Origin: Spraguea lophii
Taxonomy: Eukaryota > Microsporidia > Spragueidae
NCBI GenBank assembly: GCA_001887945.1
Contig: LDOQ01000342.1
Span: forward strand, 61,835-125,834
Direction: 5' to 3'
DNA: 64,000 bases
The notes beneath the pieces were generated by a model that saw only the letters and a list, made by a program, of their open reading frames with translations, was not told where the DNA came from and searched no databases. This document shows, one piece after another, positions 60,198 to 64,000 of the stretch (position 1 is its first letter; every line of letters starts with the position of its first letter). The position numbers and the translations under genes were made by a program.

Positions 60198-61210
60198 CGG
60201 GGCGTAATTTTATTTTTTTATAAAATATTTTTATTTCTGAATTATCCCGAATTAATAAAATTTATTATATGAAAAAAAATTTTTTTTATTTCTAATATTG
60301 AATATAAGATAAGATTAATGCATATCTGTAGCTAAATCAGTTCATACAAGTTTAAATATATTTTAGAAACCAAAGGTCATATACCGCAGTAGAGCACAAC
60401 CAACCAGAAAACTTCATAAATAAAAGCTTCGTTTTTAAAAAAATATTTCTAATTAAAACAATCGTAACGGCGCATATTTTAAAAAAATTATAAATCATTT
60501 TTAATAGCCTCTTACGAAAAATACTATATTTATAATTGGATTAAAATACAGAGATTATTACTTTAATTATTGTAATCAGCAGATATTCTCATATTAATAG
60601 ATACTTTCATTGATCTTCGTTTTTAAAATTATTTATAAAATATATTCATTATATAAAATTAACTGTAAATAATAAATAAAATTGAATAACAACATGCAAA
60701 TTTATTTTAAAATTATTAAACGATATTAAATTATTTTAAATATTGAAAATTGCCAAGATATGGTTCTATCTGATAATTTGAATACTAATAACATAAATAT
60801 AAAAAACTATGTTATGATTTTTCATATGTTCTTACCATGTTAAAATTATGTTTGATTAATAATTCAAGCATTTTTATTTATTATAAATTTTTTTATACTT
60901 TTTGATTGCAAATTAAAATATAAAATATATATATAGCACCTACACCATATTATCATTTATGATAAACAAGCATAATAAGTCGGTGAAAGATTTTCTTCTT
61001 TTCTTATGGAAAGAAATAAAAATAATTTATGATATATTAAAACAATTCCAATGCAAAAAATATTAGAAGTATAATTCTAATATACAATATCTTTTAAAAG
61101 ATATCATATGAATAGAAACTCAAAAATTTTATGTTAAAAAAATGTAAATATCCTTTAAAATAATAATTTAACTGAAAAATTAAGATATTTTTGAATTTTG
61201 TTTTATACCC
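60198..61210. other. Intergenic region with 5'-truncated SINE copy G
   Basis: About 1 kb between divergent transporter and coiled-coil genes. Apart from SINE copy G (60297-60443) no feature is visible. It ends with TATACCC before the next ATG. Confidence 0.5.
60297..60443 (+). mobile_element. 5'-truncated SINE, copy G, with target-site duplication
   Basis: This has only the last 147 bp of the element, still close to consensus (taagattaatgcatatctgt, then aaccaaaggtcatataccgc), ending in seven A residues. The 10-bp sequence tatttctaat lies at 60287-60296 and 60444-60453. The duplication directly brackets the truncated copy, so truncation happened during insertion, as in LINE-type reverse transcription. 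Confidence 0.8.
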
Positions 61211-62053
61211 ATGGGCGTACCTCGAAAAATAGTTGAAAAGGTTAAACAATGTTTAAACGATTCAATAACATTTTTAAGTGGATTTTCTATTTCATCTAAC
61301 AGTTCTTTATTAAATGATAAACAGGAAAAATGTGATGAAATAGAAATTGAGGAAAAAAATATAACAGAAGAAAAGGTACCAGAAAATAATATTATCAAAG
61401 AAACTATTAAAACACAAAAAATTGATATAATAGATAATAAGGATAATAGTATTTTGAATGAAAGTGCATTAAAAGAATATTCTACAACTATATTAGTGGA
61501 TAGCAAATCAGAAAATGGATCGTATTGTGAAGATAAGGTTGTTATGAGTAAATTGGAGTATAGTAATATGGTTGATGAGCTAAGTCAGATTAAAAATGAA
61601 TTAAAAATGAAAGCGGAAAAAGAAAAAGATTTAAAAAAAACAATATGTGATTATGATAGTACTCTTACTTTTATTTTAGAGAAAGAGCAAACTAATGATG
61701 TTGATATATTGAAAGGTATGCTTAGAGATAAAGTTAAGTTGATAAAAGAATTATATACCGAGATAGATAAACATAATGAAAATACTGAAACTTTACAATC
61801 TTATATAGCATCTTTGAAGAATGATCTTATTAGGTCTAAAGAAAGAGCAGATGCATTTAAAAGTATAGGAAAAGAAAAGATTAAAAAAATGGAAAGAGAA
61901 GTTGATGTGTTGAGAAATATGTTGGAGATGGAAAAGGATGAGAAGGAAGATTTGAAGAGTAAATTAAAAGGTTATGGCACGTTTAAAGAAAATGAAGAAA
62001 TAGCAAATTTAAGTAAGGAATGTTATGAAGAGAAGAAGGTGAAAAGAGAGTAA
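61211..62053 (+). CDS. TACC-like coiled-coil protein
   Basis: This 280-residue protein starts directly after TATACCC. The first 120 residues are low-complexity, acidic and probably disordered. From about 120 to 265 it is a long coiled coil. Its features (DSTLTFILEKEQTND, IKELYTEIDKHNENTETLQS, then LKNDLIRSKERADAFKSIGKEKIKKMEREV) mirror the TACC domain, including its 'E-x2-f-x-dl-x2-R-x-e-k' and 'Y/A-x-LK-x-HAEeKl-x2-A' registers. TACC proteins bring microtubule regulators (XMAP215/Alp14) to spindle poles. The call is by pattern; generic coiled coils can imitate it. Confidence 0.45.
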   Translation: MGVPRKIVEKVKQCLNDSITFLSGFSISSNSSLLNDKQEKCDEIEIEEKNITEEKVPENNIIKETIKTQKIDIIDNKDNSILNESALKEYSTTILVDSKSENGSYCEDKVVMSKLEYSNMVDELSQIKNELKMKAEKEKDLKKTICDYDSTLTFILEKEQTNDVDILKGMLRDKVKLIKELYTEIDKHNENTETLQSYIASLKNDLIRSKERADAFKSIGKEKIKKMEREVDVLRNMLEMEKDEKEDLKSKLKGYGTFKENEEIANLSKECYEEKKVKRE

Positions 62054-62069
62054 ATTAAATATGCATAGT

Positions 62070-62537
62070 TTATTTTTTTAGAAATCTATTTTTCTTTAAA
62101 AATTTACCTATTAGTAAATATTTTATGTTTTTAATCTGTAAAGAAAATACATGGTCGTTCTTCGGAAATTTTTTTATTTTGTTATCTGGTAAAATTATAA
62201 GAAAAATATTTTCTCTCTCTTGTGTAACAATTCCTTCAATAATTTTATCCCCGTTTTTCAATTTAAGCTTAGCTCCTGTTAATTCGGTTTTGCATAAAAT
62301 ATTTATAAATTGATGTGCTGAGACGTTTAAATGTAGGTTGTTGATATATTTTTCATGCTCCTCATTTATTTTGAGCCAGTTTGTATATGAAAGAGATAAA
62401 TTGGGTGAAGGCATTGATTTTTCGTTTTGTTGAATAACTTTTTTTAATGGCGTTTGAAAAAGTAATTTTGCTTTCTTTGGATTTATATCACCTTTTTGAG
62501 ATTTTGAATTTAAAAACTTCTCAACGTCAAATTCCAT
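62070..62537 (-). CDS. POP4: RNase P/MRP protein subunit POP4 (Rpp29)
   Basis: This is a protein subunit of RNase P, which trims tRNA 5' ends, and of RNase MRP. The 155-residue product has a poorly conserved N-terminal half. The C-terminal Sm-like Rpp29 domain (about 75-150) is recognisable: LTGAKLKLKNGDKIIEGIVTQERENIFLIILPDNKIKKFPKNDHVFSLQI, here split by eye into strands, then the GKFLKKNRF end. The conserved GAK/GxxxxL start and 'T.N.F.I' strand fit the family. The start follows TTACCCTTATAA. It is 75 bp from the divergent tRNA-Cys gene, which is a substrate of the enzyme. Confidence 0.82.
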   Translation of the reverse strand: MEFDVEKFLNSKSQKGDINPKKAKLLFQTPLKKVIQQNEKSMPSPNLSLSYTNWLKINEEHEKYINNLHLNVSAHQFINILCKTELTGAKLKLKNGDKIIEGIVTQERENIFLIILPDNKIKKFPKNDHVFSLQIKNIKYLLIGKFLKKNRFLKK

Positions 62538-62612
62538 TTATAAGGGTAAGTCATTTCAAAAGTACAAGAGTAAATAATATAATTTATAACAATTCAAAAC
62601 ATGAATTGTAGC

Positions 62613-62685
62613 GGGGCAATAGCTCAGTGGTTAGAGCATTCGATTGCAGATCGAACGGTCGGTGGTTCGAGTCCGCCTTGCCCCT
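62613..62685 (+). tRNA. tRNA-Cys (anticodon GCA)
   Basis: A 73-nt cloverleaf. The acceptor stem is GGGGCAA/TTGCCCC. The D arm is gctc-agtggtta-gagc, and the anticodon stem TTCGA/TCGAA has loop TTGCAGA, giving anticodon GCA. The T arm is GGTGG/CCGCC with loop TTCGAGT. The discriminator is T (U), as in most tRNA-Cys. It has no intron. A box (tagctcagtgg) and B box (ggttcgagtcc) are consensus. A T7 run at 62688-62694 is the Pol III terminator. Confidence 0.97.
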
Positions 62686-62687
62686 TC

Positions 62688-62694
62688 TTTTTTT
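62688..62694 (+). terminator. Pol III terminator of tRNA-Cys
   Basis: A run of seven T residues three bases after the tRNA end. Confidence 0.85.
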
Positions 62695-64000
62695 ATGTTG
62701 AATATTTTTTAATTCTTAGTCTTTTTTAACAAAACATGCTTATAACAAACTGGGTTTTTACTTGATTTTTCACATTCTTTGTATAATACACACAGGGTAT
62801 TATAATAATCACATTAGCTTTTATCTGAATATTTTAAACAATCAATACTGTGTTTATAATACATATTTAATATTATCTTTTAACGTTCCTTAGTAATTTT
62901 TAATATTTCTCATGATATGGGACATATTCTCCCAATTCATAAAATAAAAATCAACATTGATATCACTAAATATTAACTCGTTTATAAAGAATTTAAATAT
63001 ATTATTTCTTTAAATATCGTTTTTTTGATATTTTGATTTTTATCTTTTTATAGTCTAATAGAAATTAATCAAACAAATTCAAGGTATTTTTAATGGTAAG
63101 ATTAATCTTCGACGGACTTATTTAATAATTATGTGCAATTAAATAATATGAAGTTTTATATTAGTATTGTTCATTTCATGTGTTTACCAATTGTAGTTGT
63201 CATACAACCTTAATATGATATTTCTTTTACGATAAAAATCATATTAACATAATAAGAAGTTTTAATCATAGCCAAATAATAATAATTTCTTCGTTTATCA
63301 TAAGCAATATAATAGTTATTAAAGATATTCAAAGTTTTGCAAAAAAAATAATTCTAATATTAAATAAAGTATTCTGAAATTTTATAAATTAATAGGAATG
63401 TGTCTAAATGGAAATTATTTCAATATAATTAAAACTAAGCAAAAAATAAATAAATAAACATTATTAAATCCCGTGGATTAATAAGGAAAAAAATAGGAAA
63501 AGAATATCTATCGCATTTACGGATAGTCATGAAAAGTGTGTTTTACGACATTGTTCAAATTCGGTTGGAAAAAAATAAACAACTCCTTTTTCTAGAAGAA
63601 TATGAGTTAACTTACATACGAGTATTTAGTATGATTATTCACCTATTAATATTGATGTTTTCTATTATCGTCCTTCTTCAAGAAATAGAAATGTATTTAT
63701 GTGTGTTTTATTTGGTTCGAAAGGCATATTTAAGCGCAAATTATAAAATGATGGTTTTTAACACGGATTTTTTAAGTGATATTCTGATAAATCTATTATA
63801 AATAACCAGTTTCGGGTTATGAAACGAACACGGGACATTTTTGAAAGTAATTAATTTTTTTTTGAACCCTTCTTTTTTTTTGTAAAAAAAATAACCAAAA
63901 ATTAAATAAAATTTAATAATTTCTTGTTAAAACAATTAAGAATAACTAGTTTATAAAACTCTTCTTTTAAATTCTTCCTTAATTCGTAAGTATTTAAATA
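62695..64000. other. Intergenic region to the window edge
   Basis: About 1.3 kb. A 90-codon plus-strand frame (63529-63801) starts with ATG but has no start signal, no homology that I can see, and a mixed, partly hydrophobic content; I leave it as doubtful. The remainder is AT-rich with several poly-T and poly-A runs. Confidence 0.45.

Noticed and set aside
63529..63801. A 90-codon plus-strand frame
   Set aside because: Has an ATG but no start signal and no recognisable motif; the opposite strand has equally coding-like pieces, so chance or remnant is more likely.
1..64000. CRISPR arrays, operons or bacterial ribosome binding sites
   Set aside because: No regularly spaced direct repeats; the genes are eukaryotic with individual start signals, so prokaryotic features are not expected and none were seen.

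Overview
The window is a very AT-rich stretch of a compact, reduced eukaryotic nuclear genome. The best match is a microsporidian, most likely in the Nosema/Vairimorpha group. The reasons are: short intron-poor genes for core eukaryotic machinery; proteins shorter than their yeast or human counterparts; many predicted secreted proteins with no recognisable family; two tiny spliceosomal introns; and a run of three to five C residues a few bases upstream of most start codons, the known microsporidian 'CCC' start-proximal signal. I used that C-run to choose start codons. The species call is inference; the gene calls rest on motifs I could read.

Layout. 1-12.4 kb: the edge of a secreted kinase-like gene, Aha1, a spliced cytochrome b5, a possible sliding-clamp protein, GPI12/PIG-L, ENP2/NOL10, ribose-5-phosphate isomerase, an MCM-domain-like protein, RNA polymerase III subunit RPC6 and a small orphan. 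12.7-27.9 kb: a gene-rich block with eIF5, the giant DOP1, a divergent pair of V-ATPase proteolipids, CPSF30, a DMT-type transporter, uridine kinase, a ubiquitin-eL40 fusion, an orphan and a Mei2-like RRM protein. 27.9-32.9 kb: a gene-poor island with two near-identical inverted copies of a tRNA-derived SINE and decayed coding sequence. 32.9-39.7 kb: an RPA3-like OB protein, PTPA, proteasome beta-6, a small orphan, uL22 and a membrane-anchored ubiquitin protease. 39.7-46.3 kb: transposon debris (a Merlin-type and a pogo/Tigger-type transposase relic plus a SINE) around one secreted coiled-coil gene. 46.3-64 kb: APC11, an RMND1-family protein, secreted proteins (an orphan, a probable GRP170-like chaperone, an LRR protein and an MRH-lectin-like protein), spliced eL37, a second DMT transporter, a TACC-like coiled coil, POP4 and tRNA-Cys, with more SINE copies between genes.

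How the genes fit together. Most encode information processing: translation (eIF5, uL22, eL37, eL40, tRNA-Cys), RNA maturation (CPSF30, POP4, ENP2, RPC6), replication and repair (RPA3-like, Rad1-like and MCM-like proteins) and ubiquitin/proteasome turnover (APC11, beta-6, USP, ubiquitin fusion). A second theme is the secretory pathway and cell surface: GPI12, DOP1, V-ATPase c subunits, cytochrome b5, a GRP170-like protein, an MRH protein, nucleotide-sugar-transporter-like proteins and several signal-peptide proteins that may reach the host or the spore wall.

The least ordinary content is a SINE family of at least eight copies of graded age, with intact A and B boxes, target-site duplications and A-tails in the youngest copies, and a 22-nt intron in the cytochrome b5 gene.
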